A stretch of DNA of 64,000 nt from Methylobacterium sp. Leaf104 (lineage in GTDB: Bacteria > Pseudomonadota > Alphaproteobacteria > Rhizobiales > Beijerinckiaceae): NCBI RefSeq assembly GCF_001422885.1, contig NZ_LMMZ01000004.1, positions 62,001 to 126,000 of the forward strand, in the 5' to 3' direction. Positions 8,972 to 16,752 of this stretch are shown here, piece after piece (position 1 is the stretch's first letter; every line of letters begins with the position of its first letter). Both the position numbers and the translations under genes were made by a program. The notes below the pieces were generated by a model, which was not told where the DNA came from, did not search any database, and saw only the letters and a list, made by a program, of their open reading frames with translations.

Positions 8972-9727
8972 TCAGGCGGCCGGCAGGGCGTCGGGGTCGA
9001 TCTCCGCCCCGTCGGCCCAGGCGTAGAGCAGGCGGCGCACGTCCTCGGGATCGATGAGGCGACGGGCGGCGATCGTCTCGGCCCCGCCGATGCGGACGCT
9101 CACGCCGCCATCCGCGTTGACCACCGCGAAGGCCTTCTCGTCCGTGAGGTCGTCGCCGAGGAAGATCGCCCGGCGGCCGGCATAGGGCGGGTTCTCGGCG
9201 AGCGCCCGGATGGCGTGCCCCTTGGTGGCGGAGGCGGGGACGATCTCGCCGACAGCCTTGCCGAGCTGCAGACGATAGGCGGATCCGAGGGCATCGGCCG
9301 CGGCCTTCACGGCCGCTTCGGCCGCGGCAGCGTCGCTCGGCGTGGCGAGCCGCCAATGCACCGCGACGGAGGCGCCCTTGTCCTCGATCAGCACGTGCTC
9401 GAGGTTGGCCACGGCCGCGTGAAGCGCCGGCACCTGGGCTCGCAGCTCCGGGTGATCCGCGGCGGAACCGCCCGAGACGACGCCGTCGACCCGTCGCTCG
9501 ACCCCGTGCAGGCCGGCGATGTCGAAGCGGGCGGGGGTCAGGAATTCGTCGATCACCCCGATGGGCCGGCCCGTGACGATGGCGAGCGCGCCGCCGAGCC
9601 GATCGCGCAGCCGCTCCAGGGCCGGGGCGAGGACCGGGTCGACCCGGACCTGGTCGGGCTTGGGCGCGATCTCCACCAGTGTGCCGTCGAAGTCGAGATA
9701 GAGGGCGAAGCCGGTCGGGTCGGTCAC
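8972..9727 (-). CDS. otsB: trehalose-6-phosphate phosphatase
   Basis: HAD-family hydrolase of 251 residues that would dephosphorylate trehalose 6-phosphate. Motif I is LYLDFDGTLVEIA (nucleophile Asp12, acid/base Asp14). Motif III lysine lies in SATKGHAIRAL near 170, and motif IV is FLGDDLTDEKAF near 188-199. The partner synthase otsA is not in the window. The order otsB - glk - DUF2459 on one strand suggests a small carbohydrate cluster. Confidence 0.92.
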   Translation of the reverse strand: MTDPTGFALYLDFDGTLVEIAPKPDQVRVDPVLAPALERLRDRLGGALAIVTGRPIGVIDEFLTPARFDIAGLHGVERRVDGVVSGGSAADHPELRAQVPALHAAVANLEHVLIEDKGASVAVHWRLATPSDAAAAEAAVKAAADALGSAYRLQLGKAVGEIVPASATKGHAIRALAENPPYAGRRAIFLGDDLTDEKAFAVVNADGGVSVRIGGAETIAARRLIDPEDVRRLLYAWADGAEIDPDALPAA

Positions 9728-9887
9728 GCGGGATGTCCCTTCGTCTGATCCGGGCCTGCGCTAGCATGCCCTGCGCCAGGGGAAAACGCGGGACGAGGGA
9801 AATCAGGAGGCGGGAAACCGGGGCGGGCGCAACACCCTGCCCTATCTGTCCGGACTTCCGACCTCGCACGGCAAGGTCCCCGATCGC

Positions 9888-10382
9888 ATGTGGCCCACCC
9901 CGATCCCGCCCGGCCCGAACGAGGAGAGCGTCTGGGACTATCCGCGCCCGCCCAGGCTCGAGGCAGTCCCCGAGCGCCTGCGGGTGGTCCTCGCAGGCCG
10001 GACCATCGCCGACACCGGTGCCGGCTACCGGGTGCTGGAGACCAGCCATCCGCCGACCTATTACTTCCCGCCCGGCGATGTGCTGGCCGGAGTGCTCGGG
10101 CCCGCCCGCCGGGCCGGCATCTGCGAGTGGAAGGGTCGCGCCGTCCTGTACGAGGTCGCGGCGGGCGGACGTCGCGCCGAGGGCGCCGCCTGGGCCTATC
10201 CCGACCCGACGCCGGATTTCACCGCGATCACGGGCTACATCGCCTTCTATGCCGGCCCGATGGAGGCCTGCTTCGTCGGCGATGCGCGGGTGACGCCGCA
10301 GCCCGGCGGCTTCTACGGCGGCTGGATCATTCCTGGCATCGTCGGCCCATTCAAGGGCGGCCCCGGCAGCATGGGTTGGTGA
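9888..10382 (+). CDS. DUF427 domain protein
   Basis: A 164-residue cytosolic protein that matches the DUF427 pattern: VVLAGRTIADTGAGYRVLETSHPPTYYFPPGDV in the first half, CEWKGRAVLYEV in the middle and AWAYPDPTPDFTAITGYIAFYAG near residue 110-125. The fold is a small beta-rich domain and its function is not established, although members are sometimes found next to acyl-CoA or folate enzymes. No signal peptide. The ATG follows a weak upstream region, and the next gene is convergent. Confidence 0.85.
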   Translation: MWPTPIPPGPNEESVWDYPRPPRLEAVPERLRVVLAGRTIADTGAGYRVLETSHPPTYYFPPGDVLAGVLGPARRAGICEWKGRAVLYEVAAGGRRAEGAAWAYPDPTPDFTAITGYIAFYAGPMEACFVGDARVTPQPGGFYGGWIIPGIVGPFKGGPGSMGW

Positions 10383-10469
10383 GGCGTGGACCGGACCGCA
10401 CCGGCCCTGGCCCTCGGTCCGAAATCCCGCCGAACGACGCGGTGGCACCGGGTATGGGTGCCCTCTCCA

Positions 10470-11588
10470 TCAAGTGGCGCGGCGCAGGGTGATGCGGGTC
10501 AGTTCGGACGGGCGGCCGAGCCGGAGCGCGAAGCCGGCCCACAGGCCGGTCCCGTTGTTGACGTAGAGGGTCATGGCGCCGACCCGGTAGGCGCCGGAGA
10601 CGAACCCGTTGTTGCCGCGTGCCACCAGCCGGTCCAGCCCGACGATCATGCCGCCGTGGGTATGGCCGGACAGCTGCAGCGCCACGCCGCGCGCGGCGGC
10701 CCGGGCGGCATTCGCCGGCTGGTGATCGAGCAGCACGATCGGCGCGTCCGCGGGCGCGCCGGCCAGGGCAGCGTCCAGGTCGGGACCCGGATGGCCGGTG
10801 GCGGGCGCCGAGCGGTCGGTGACCCCCGCCAGCACGAGCGCGGCACCGCCCCGCCTCACGACGGCATGGGCATTGGCGAGGATGTGCATCCCCATGTCGG
10901 CGAAGTGGCGCATCCAGGCATCGACGTCGAAGAAGTATTCGTGGTTGCCCGGGATGGCCCAGACGCCGTCCCGCGCCGACAGGGCGCGCAGCGGTTCGAC
11001 GTCGGCCCGCCGCGCCGCGAAGGAGCCGTCGATGAAATCCCCCGTGACGAGGATCACGTCCGTGCCGAGCCGGTTGGCGCGCACGACGACCGCCTGCGTC
11101 CACTTTGCGGGGAACAGGCGACTGATGTGCAGGTCGGTGAGGTGCAGGATCGTATAGCCCTCGAAGGCGGGCGGCAGGTCCCCGACCGCGACTGCGACGT
11201 CCTTCAGGGGCGGCACGCGCACGGCCTGCTGGACCGCGATCCCCGCCAGCAGCGCGACCGCCAAGGCGGCCCCGATGCGCCACGCGGTGGGAACCTCCCA
11301 ACCCCCGCCGGGCAGGGCCAGGGAGGCCAGGGCCGCGGCATCGAACGCGAACAGCAGAAGGGTCAGCAGGATGATCGCGCCGAATGCCCCGCTGAACAGC
11401 ATGATCACGGGCCGCGGGAACTCGGGCGAGAAGACGGACCCGGAGGAGAGGCGGCTCCACAGGTGGTACTGTGAGGCGACCAGCAGGATCACGGCGAGAC
11501 TGAGCTTGAGGGGAAGTGGCCAGGGCAGCGGCCAGAGGCCCCGGGCAACGACATAGAGGCAGGGCAGGCTGAAGATCAGGTGGATCAT
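10470..11588 (-). CDS. membrane-anchored metallophosphoesterase (YkuE-like)
   Basis: A 372-residue protein with about four hydrophobic helices in the first 125 residues, then a calcineurin-like phosphoesterase domain. Metal-binding motifs are all present: TDLHISRLFP (Asp152, His154), GDFIDGSF (183-190), GNHEYFF (214-220), LLDHQPA and SGHTHGG near 305. The start at 11588 (MIHLIFSLPC) was chosen because the frame upstream antisenses the divergent gene and GGAAC precedes this ATG. Relatives remove phosphate from lipid or nucleotide substrates; the actual substrate is unknown. It is divergent from the beta-lactamase-like gene across 234 bases. Confidence 0.88.
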   Translation of the reverse strand: MIHLIFSLPCLYVVARGLWPLPWPLPLKLSLAVILLVASQYHLWSRLSSGSVFSPEFPRPVIMLFSGAFGAIILLTLLLFAFDAAALASLALPGGGWEVPTAWRIGAALAVALLAGIAVQQAVRVPPLKDVAVAVGDLPPAFEGYTILHLTDLHISRLFPAKWTQAVVVRANRLGTDVILVTGDFIDGSFAARRADVEPLRALSARDGVWAIPGNHEYFFDVDAWMRHFADMGMHILANAHAVVRRGGAALVLAGVTDRSAPATGHPGPDLDAALAGAPADAPIVLLDHQPANAARAAARGVALQLSGHTHGGMIVGLDRLVARGNNGFVSGAYRVGAMTLYVNNGTGLWAGFALRLGRPSELTRITLRRAT

Positions 11589-11822
11589 GGCTGTTCCATG
11601 GACCGGAGCACGGTCCGCGCGCAAAGCTTTCCGCTCGGGCGCACGGGGAGGCCTCGGAACCCGCGCGCGCCGGCCTGGAGGCGCCGGGCAGCCTGCAAGG
11701 CGGGATGGGGGTATGCCGTGGATCGTGTCTGCGCGCTGGCGCACGCCGGGGTTTGCGTCGTCCGGCAGCGCCGCTATGCCGGGGCGATCGGCGGGACGAA
11801 GGGCCGGAGCGGAGCAGGTTTG

Positions 11823-13049
11823 ATGCACGGTGAGATCGCAAGCGAGCCGCGGGCCCTCGGGCTGTGCCCGGACCGCCTTGAGCGGATCGACAGCTGGATG
11901 CGCCGCCTCGTCGATGACGGCAAGGTCGCCGGGCTCTCGGTGATGCTGGCCCGCGGCGGGACAACCGCGTTCTTCCGCGCCCATGGCCGCGCCGACATCG
12001 CCCGCGACACGCCCTTCGCGCCCGAAACCATCGCGCGCATCTACTCGATGACGAAGCCGCTGACCTCGGTGGCGGTGATGATGCTCTACGAGGAGGGGCG
12101 CTTCCAGCTCGACGACCCGATCACCCGCTTCCTGCCGGAGTTTTCCGACATGCGGGTCCTCACCGGCGGCAACCGGGCGAAGTTCGACAGCGAGCCCGCC
12201 CGGCGCCCGATCACGATCCGGGACCTCCTGACCCACACCTCCGGCCTGACCTACGGCTTCATGGAGGCGACCCTGGTCGACGCCCTCTACCGTCAGAACG
12301 GCGTCGATTTCGGGGAGGCCCAGGAGGCGAGCCTCGCCGAGGTGGTGGGGCGCCTCGCCCGGCAACCCCTTCTCGCCCAGCCCGGCACGGAGTGGAACTA
12401 CTCCAACGCCACCGACGTCCTCGGCCACCTCGTGGCGGTGGTCTCGGGCCAGGACTTCGCGGATTTCCTGCGCCGGCGGGTGATCGAACCCCTCGGCATG
12501 GTCGATACCGATTTCTACGTGCCCGCCGACAAGCTGCCGCGCCTGGCCGCGAACTACAGCCTGTTCCGGGAGCGCACCCTGAAGCTCTACGACGATGCGG
12601 TGGACAGCCGCTTCGCCCGCCCGCCGGCTCTGGCCTCGGGTGGTGGCGGCCTCGTCTCGACGGCTTCCGACTACATGCGCTTCTGCCGTTTCCTGCTCGG
12701 GCGCGGCGAGCTCGATGGCACCCGCCTCCTCGGGCGCAAGACCGTCGACCTCATGCTGATGAACCACCTCGAAGGGGACTTGGCGGCGATGGGCCAGCCG
12801 CGCTTCTCCGAGACCGCCTATACGGGCATCGGCTTCGGCCTCGGCTTCTCGGTGATGCTCGATCCGGCCCGCGCCCAGATCGTCGGTACGCCGGGCGAGG
12901 TGGCCTGGGGCGGACTTGCCAGCACCGCCTTCTGGGTCGATCCGGCCGAGGACCTCGCGGTGGTGCTGCTGACGCAGCTCATCCCCTCCTCGGCCCTGCC
13001 GCTCCGGCGCGAGCTGCGGGTGCTCACCTACGCGGCCCTGGTGGATTGA
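11823..13049 (+). CDS. serine beta-lactamase-like hydrolase (class C/esterase family)
   Basis: A 408-residue member of the beta-lactamase/transpeptidase-like fold. The nucleophile motif is Ser75-Met-Thr-Lys78 (IYSMTKPLTSV), the second is Tyr193-Ser-Asn195 (WNYSNATDVLG), and the third is a WGG-like turn (AWGGLAST) in place of KTG, as in EstB-type esterases. There is no signal peptide, which argues for a cytosolic esterase or lactonase rather than a true antibiotic-degrading enzyme. The start at 11823 has GGAGCAGG upstream; the frame is open further 5' but lacks family similarity. It ends at a shared terminator hairpin. Confidence 0.87.
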   Translation: MHGEIASEPRALGLCPDRLERIDSWMRRLVDDGKVAGLSVMLARGGTTAFFRAHGRADIARDTPFAPETIARIYSMTKPLTSVAVMMLYEEGRFQLDDPITRFLPEFSDMRVLTGGNRAKFDSEPARRPITIRDLLTHTSGLTYGFMEATLVDALYRQNGVDFGEAQEASLAEVVGRLARQPLLAQPGTEWNYSNATDVLGHLVAVVSGQDFADFLRRRVIEPLGMVDTDFYVPADKLPRLAANYSLFRERTLKLYDDAVDSRFARPPALASGGGGLVSTASDYMRFCRFLLGRGELDGTRLLGRKTVDLMLMNHLEGDLAAMGQPRFSETAYTGIGFGLGFSVMLDPARAQIVGTPGEVAWGGLASTAFWVDPAEDLAVVLLTQLIPSSALPLRRELRVLTYAALVD

Positions 13050-13065
13050 AGGCCCTCCGAAACGC

Positions 13066-13102
13066 GAAGCGCCGCCGGCCCGAGGCGGGACGGCGGCGCT
13101 TC
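13066..13102. terminator. bidirectional terminator hairpin
   Basis: A perfect 12-pair stem: GAAGCGCCGCCG (13066-13077) with CGGCGGCGCTTC (13091-13102), 13-base loop. It sits between two convergent genes ending at 13049 (plus) and 13131 (minus), so it probably stops both. Confidence 0.75.
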
Positions 13103-13130
13103 GTAACCCCTTGCGCGATGCGGCGCTGGC

Positions 13131-13793
13131 CTACTCGGCAGGCGCCGCCGCCGGAGCGGCACCCGGCTTGGCCGCCGGCTTCGGCGCCGGCGCCTTGGAC
13201 GTACCGGTCGCGGCGGGCGCACCCGCTCCGGCGGTTGTCGGCGCCTTGGGCGCCCATTCCGCATCGGCGCGCGGGCCGCCCGGGCCGTTGGTCGGGCCGG
13301 TGAGCTGGCCCGGCACCACGTCGTTCACCCGGTTCCAGGTCTGCGATCCGCAGAGGAAGCCGAGGAGGCAGCCGCGCACCGACAGTTCCGTCGGCTGATC
13401 CGACCACATCGTCACGTCGTAGAACTTGCCCTCGTCGGCGTTGTAGATCTTGCCGCCGTAATGGCCGTCCGGCTGCGGCTTCAGGCCCATGATCAGCTGG
13501 AGGCCGAGGGAGGGACGGGACTGTTTCTTCGGATCGGGGTTCTTGAAATCGATCCGGGGCTGGCCCTGGTCGTTCAGGGGCACCTTCAGCCAGACCACGT
13601 AGCCGCACAGGTTGGTGTTCTGCGGGCCGCACTTCTCGGTGCGGATGCGAGCGCGCCCATCCTCGGTCAGCCAGGTGCCGCTGGCGTCGTTGGGAGCGGC
13701 GGCCATTGCGAGACCAGGCAGAAGGGCGGCGGCGAGGCCGGCCAGGGGCGCCAGCCGGCGCGCGGCGCCCGCGATGGTGGATCGATTCGTCAT
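13131..13793 (-). CDS. secreted DUF2147 protein
   Basis: About 220 residues. Signal peptide to about residue 32 (LPGLAMA-A), then the DUF2147 pattern: GTWLTEDGRARIRTEKCG, GYVVWLK, DGHYGGKIYNADEGKFYDVTMW and LSVRGCLLGFLCGSQTW. The last 50 residues are an Ala/Pro/Lys-rich unstructured tail (KAPAPKPAAKPG and similar), longer than usual for the family. DUF2147 proteins are periplasmic and have no proven function. I chose the ATG at 13793, preceded by TTGGAAG, because it begins just before the hydrophobic core. Confidence 0.85.
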   Translation of the reverse strand: MTNRSTIAGAARRLAPLAGLAAALLPGLAMAAAPNDASGTWLTEDGRARIRTEKCGPQNTNLCGYVVWLKVPLNDQGQPRIDFKNPDPKKQSRPSLGLQLIMGLKPQPDGHYGGKIYNADEGKFYDVTMWSDQPTELSVRGCLLGFLCGSQTWNRVNDVVPGQLTGPTNGPGGPRADAEWAPKAPTTAGAGAPAATGTSKAPAPKPAAKPGAAPAAAPAE

Positions 13794-14090
13794 GCTTCCA
13801 ACAACCCTCATGCGCTCGCCCCGTGGCGACCCGCCCTCGTCCGCAGGACGGCAAGCGCTTGTCACGTGATGCTCGCCATCCGATGCGAAGGTGACGGGAT
13901 CATGGCCGGCGTCGTGGGAATCCGGCAGATTCGCCGGGATCGTCCGCAGGATCCGCGCCGCTGGTGCCGGGCCTCGCCTGCCTCGACGACGACCGGACCA
14001 TCGCCACCGGGAGGCCGACGAGAGGCGCCGCGAACGATCCGCCAGGGTCCGCGTTTACGGCCGTGCTTCTCGGGGATGGCGGACGGTGTG

Positions 14091-14699
14091 ATGCGCGATG
14101 GATCGGTCGGGATGGCCCGACGCTTCGAGGCCGCGGACATCCGCGTCGGCGTGTCGCTCGCCCGGGCCAAGGACACCCGCCGGGTGCGGGCGCTGGCGGC
14201 GGCGAGCGAGGCGGGTGGCTGGAAGTGGCTGCTCGCCCTCTCCACCGGCACCCTGGCGCTCGGCGTGATGCGGCGGGACCCGCGTCTCGCCGAGGCCGGG
14301 CGGCACATGCTCGTCGCCGGAATCCTGGCGGCGGCCACCAAGACGACGGTGAAGCGGGTCGTGCATCGGACCCGGCCCAACGTGCTGATGGACGAGGGCC
14401 TCTACCGGAAGGGCTGGTTCGGGCCGAATGTCGGGCCGTGGCAGTCGTTTCCGTCGGGACACTCGGCCCTGAGCGTCGCGGTGGCGACGGCCGCCGGCCG
14501 GGCCTATCCCGAGGTCCGGGGTGTCGCGAGCGCGGCGGCCCTCGGAGTCGTGGCGGTCCAGGTCCTGCGCGGCGCGCACTTCCCGGCGGACGTGGCCGCC
14601 GGGGCGCTGGTCGGGCTCGCGGCCGAGGCGGTCGACCACCGGGTCGCGCTCGGGCGGGACGCCGTCGCCGGCCTCGCGACGCGCGGTATACCGGCGTGA
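14091..14699 (+). CDS. PAP2-family phosphatase
   Basis: About 202 residues with several hydrophobic helices and the three phosphatidic-acid-phosphatase type 2 motifs: KRVVHRTRP near 89-97, SFPSGHSALS near 120-128 and RGAHFPADVAAG near 158-168. It would act in the inner membrane on a lipid phosphate such as undecaprenyl pyrophosphate or phosphatidate. The start is uncertain (ATGs at 14076, 14091 and 14112 are all in frame); 14091 has GGCGGACGG at usable distance. The DNA between 13793 and 14091 holds no gene I can support. Confidence 0.82.
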   Translation: MRDGSVGMARRFEAADIRVGVSLARAKDTRRVRALAAASEAGGWKWLLALSTGTLALGVMRRDPRLAEAGRHMLVAGILAAATKTTVKRVVHRTRPNVLMDEGLYRKGWFGPNVGPWQSFPSGHSALSVAVATAAGRAYPEVRGVASAAALGVVAVQVLRGAHFPADVAAGALVGLAAEAVDHRVALGRDAVAGLATRGIPA

Positions 14700-14783
14700 T
14701 CGTGTCGAGGTCGCGCGGCATCGCGCACCGGGAACGCGGCGACGCGGCCCCCGGTTGACGCGGCATTCCAACGGAGACGCCGC

Positions 14784-15659
14784 GTGACCGACAACCCCCT
14801 GACGACCTATCCCCGCCCGCCCTTCGAGGGCCAGCCGCAGAGCTTCCCCGGCAGGACCGGCAAGATGGTGCCCGAGCCGGATCACGGCGAAGCGAGCTAC
14901 CGCGGCTCGGGCAGGCTGACGGGCCAGGCCGCGCTGATCACCGGCGGCGATTCCGGGATCGGCCGGGCGGTGGCGATCGCCTTCGCCCGCGAGGGGGCCG
15001 ACGTGGCGATCGCCTACCTGCCCGAGGAGCAGGCGGATGCCGAGGCGGTGGCCGGCTGGGTCGAGAAGGCCGGCCGGCGCGCCCTCCTGCTGCCGGGCGA
15101 CCTGAGGGACCCGGCCCATGGCCGCGCTCTGGTGGAGCGCACCGTCGCCACCTTCGGCCGCCTCGACGTGCTCGTGAACAACGGCGCCTTCCAGCAGCCG
15201 AACCAGGGACTCGACGCCATCGAGGACGCGGTCTTCGAGGACCATTTCCGCACCAACGTGTTCGGGCCGTTCTACGTGACCAAGGCCGCCCTGCCCCACC
15301 TGAAGCCCGGCGCCTCGGTGATCTTCACCTCCTCGGTGAACTCCAAGCACCCGATGCCCTCGCTGATGGCCTACAGCGCCACCAAGGGGGCGCTCAGCAA
15401 CATGGTCCTGAGCCTGGCGCAACTCCTGGCCGAGAAGGGCATCCGGGTGAACGGCGTGCTGCCGGGACCGATCTGGACGCCCTTCATCCCCGCGGGGATG
15501 AGCGAGGATTCGGTGAAGTCCTTCGGCAGCCAGGTCCCGTTCGGGCGCCCGGGCCAGCCGGCGGAGCTCGCTTCCGCCTACGTGATGCTGGCCTCGGCCG
15601 AGAGCAGCTACACCTCCGGCGCCCTCGTCACCGTGGCCGGGGCGATGCCGGTCCTCTGA
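14784..15659 (+). CDS. short-chain dehydrogenase/reductase, YghA / general-stress-protein-39 type
   Basis: NAD(P)-dependent oxidoreductase of 291 residues. An N-terminal extension of about 45 residues with PRPPFEGQPQ and MVPEPDHGE precedes the Rossmann domain, as in the YghA/GSP39 subgroup. The glycine motif is TGGDSGIG at 53-60, structural NNGA at 132-135, and the catalytic set is Ser183/184, Tyr197 and Lys201 (SYSATKGA-like: AYSATKGAL). Substrate is unknown; relatives are induced in general stress. Its gene follows the PAP2 gene by 84 bases on the same strand. Confidence 0.9.
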   Translation: MTDNPLTTYPRPPFEGQPQSFPGRTGKMVPEPDHGEASYRGSGRLTGQAALITGGDSGIGRAVAIAFAREGADVAIAYLPEEQADAEAVAGWVEKAGRRALLLPGDLRDPAHGRALVERTVATFGRLDVLVNNGAFQQPNQGLDAIEDAVFEDHFRTNVFGPFYVTKAALPHLKPGASVIFTSSVNSKHPMPSLMAYSATKGALSNMVLSLAQLLAEKGIRVNGVLPGPIWTPFIPAGMSEDSVKSFGSQVPFGRPGQPAELASAYVMLASAESSYTSGALVTVAGAMPVL

Positions 15660-15772
15660 GGCCGGCGCTCCGAAGGCCGGCCCCGGCCGCAGCGCCGGGG
15701 CCGACCGGAAGGATTGTGCCGAACGGTTCGGCGGGTTCGCGCGTTCCTGTTGCCTCGGAGGGGGAGGGCAGG

Positions 15773-16060
15773 ATGCGTACCTGGAGGGCGATGGACCGGG
15801 CCCCGCATGACGGACGCTGGATCATCGCGATCCACCGGTCCGATCCGGACCGGCGGGCGGTGATCCGCTGGGACCCGGCGGGCCTCGGCGATCCCCGGCC
15901 CTGGCACGTCGCCTCCTGCCAGCACAGCTACCCGGCCGAGGCCTTCACGGACTGGATGGACTTCCCCGACTGTCCGCCCTCCGCCGAAGCCCCTGAACCC
16001 GGCACCGCAGGAGGTCACGATGCCACGCGAAGCGATGGGTCTCCTCACCCTGGACGTTGA
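15773..16060 (+). CDS. small conserved hypothetical protein
   Basis: A 95-residue protein beginning MRTWRAMDRAPHDGRWI, then IRWDPAGLGD and a WHVASCQHSYPAEAFTDWMDF block. The 'AP-DGRWII' opening resembles small proteins with a DUF551-like or phage-type 'W..M..AP.DG..I' pattern; function unknown. GGAGGGGGAGGGCAGG gives a very strong ribosome binding site before this ATG, which is why I prefer it to the earlier in-frame ATG at 15716. Its last 40 bases overlap the next gene, so the two are probably translationally coupled. Confidence 0.7.
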   Translation: MRTWRAMDRAPHDGRWIIAIHRSDPDRRAVIRWDPAGLGDPRPWHVASCQHSYPAEAFTDWMDFPDCPPSAEAPEPGTAGGHDATRSDGSPHPGR

Positions 16061-16253
16061 GCCCTGCCCCGAGGACGCCACCCGGTACCGCTGGACGGTC
16101 CGGGAGGCGGACCAGATGGTGCGCAGCGCCCCCTATTCCCTGCCCGATGCGGAGGCCGCCCTGCGCCAGGGCCGCGCGGCGATGACCGAGGCGGCCGCCC
16201 TCAGCCGCGACACCGAGATCCGCGCGCCGGACCGAGCCGGCCTCGCGGAATGA
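16020..16253 (+). CDS. small conserved hypothetical protein
   Basis: A 77-residue acidic protein with a perfect AGGAGG ribosome binding site six bases before the ATG. The core YRWTVREADQMVRSAPYSLPD followed by an Ala/Glu-rich helix is a pattern I associate with short proteins duplicated in Methylobacterium. No domain of known function. It starts inside the end of the preceding gene, 40 bases overlapping, and so forms a two-gene unit with it. Confidence 0.72.
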   Translation: MPREAMGLLTLDVEPCPEDATRYRWTVREADQMVRSAPYSLPDAEAALRQGRAAMTEAAALSRDTEIRAPDRAGLAE

Positions 16254-16585
16254 AGGCCCGAAACGCAGCGGCGGCGAGAACCCGCGCCAGCCCGTGGGTC
16301 GGTGAGACGGGTGCGGTCGAGGCCGGTGCCGCGCGGCCTCGGGCGACCGCGCGTTTCGGAGTTTGTCCGTCCCGTGGGCCCTGCCGACAGCCGTTGCCGA
16401 TGCCCGAAAGCGGCCCTTCGCGGCTGTCCGGCAACCTCGGCTGGTGCCTGCGGGCCGAGCCCCTTCGTCCTGAAGGAGGCGTTCCGTCATCGACCCGACT
16501 TCAGCGTTCCGATCGGTCATTTCATTGACGTGCGGCGATGCCTCAAGATCGATGGAGGTATCCAGGAAGGACAGTGATGATGGGG

Positions 16586-16603
16586 CGATGTAAAATTTCA
16601 TCG
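16586..16603. promoter_or_regulatory. imperfect palindrome ahead of the siderophore receptor gene
   Basis: CGATGTAAAATTTCATCG: the outer five bases pair perfectly and the AT core pairs except at two positions. It lies about 150 bases before the TonB receptor start in an AT-rich zone and has the size and symmetry of a dimeric repressor site. The cognate regulator is not known. Confidence 0.4.
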
Positions 16604-16625
16604 TCCGATGCTATACAGGGCTAGA

Positions 16626-16656
16626 TTAGAACGACTTCAGATTTGAAGTGCTCTAA
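16626..16656. promoter_or_regulatory. extended inverted repeat ahead of the siderophore receptor gene
   Basis: ACTTCA-GATT-TGAAGT (16634-16649) is a perfect 6-4-6 inverted repeat, and outside it TTAGA (16626-16630) pairs with TCTAA (16652-16656). It could be an operator for an iron-responsive regulator or a hairpin in the leader RNA. It does not obviously match the E. coli Fur box. Confidence 0.45.
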
Positions 16657-16752
16657 ATGTGGGATAAATAGCACGGTTTCAACTTGCCATGCGGGTCGTA
16701 TCTCGCGATGAGTACGATACTGCGCCGTTCGAGGCGCCTGCCAGCGTGCCCC

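Larger units (their letters stand above)
16254..16752. other. intergenic region, AT-rich at its right end
   Basis: No gene is supported between the small protein and the TonB receptor. The first 250 bases are GC-rich and unremarkable. From about 16530 the base composition changes sharply and two palindromes appear (listed separately), so this end is probably the control region of the receptor gene. Confidence 0.5.

Noticed and set aside
7881-10448. The 5' extension of the DUF2459 frame to more than 1100 codons
   Set aside because: It runs through glk, otsB and the DUF427 gene in another frame and reads as Arg/Gly/Pro-rich sequence. Only the last 246 codons have family similarity.
11823-13049. 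Antibiotic-resistance beta-lactamase
   Set aside because: The third motif is not KTG, no signal peptide is seen, and the layout is that of EstB-type esterases, so a resistance role is not supported.
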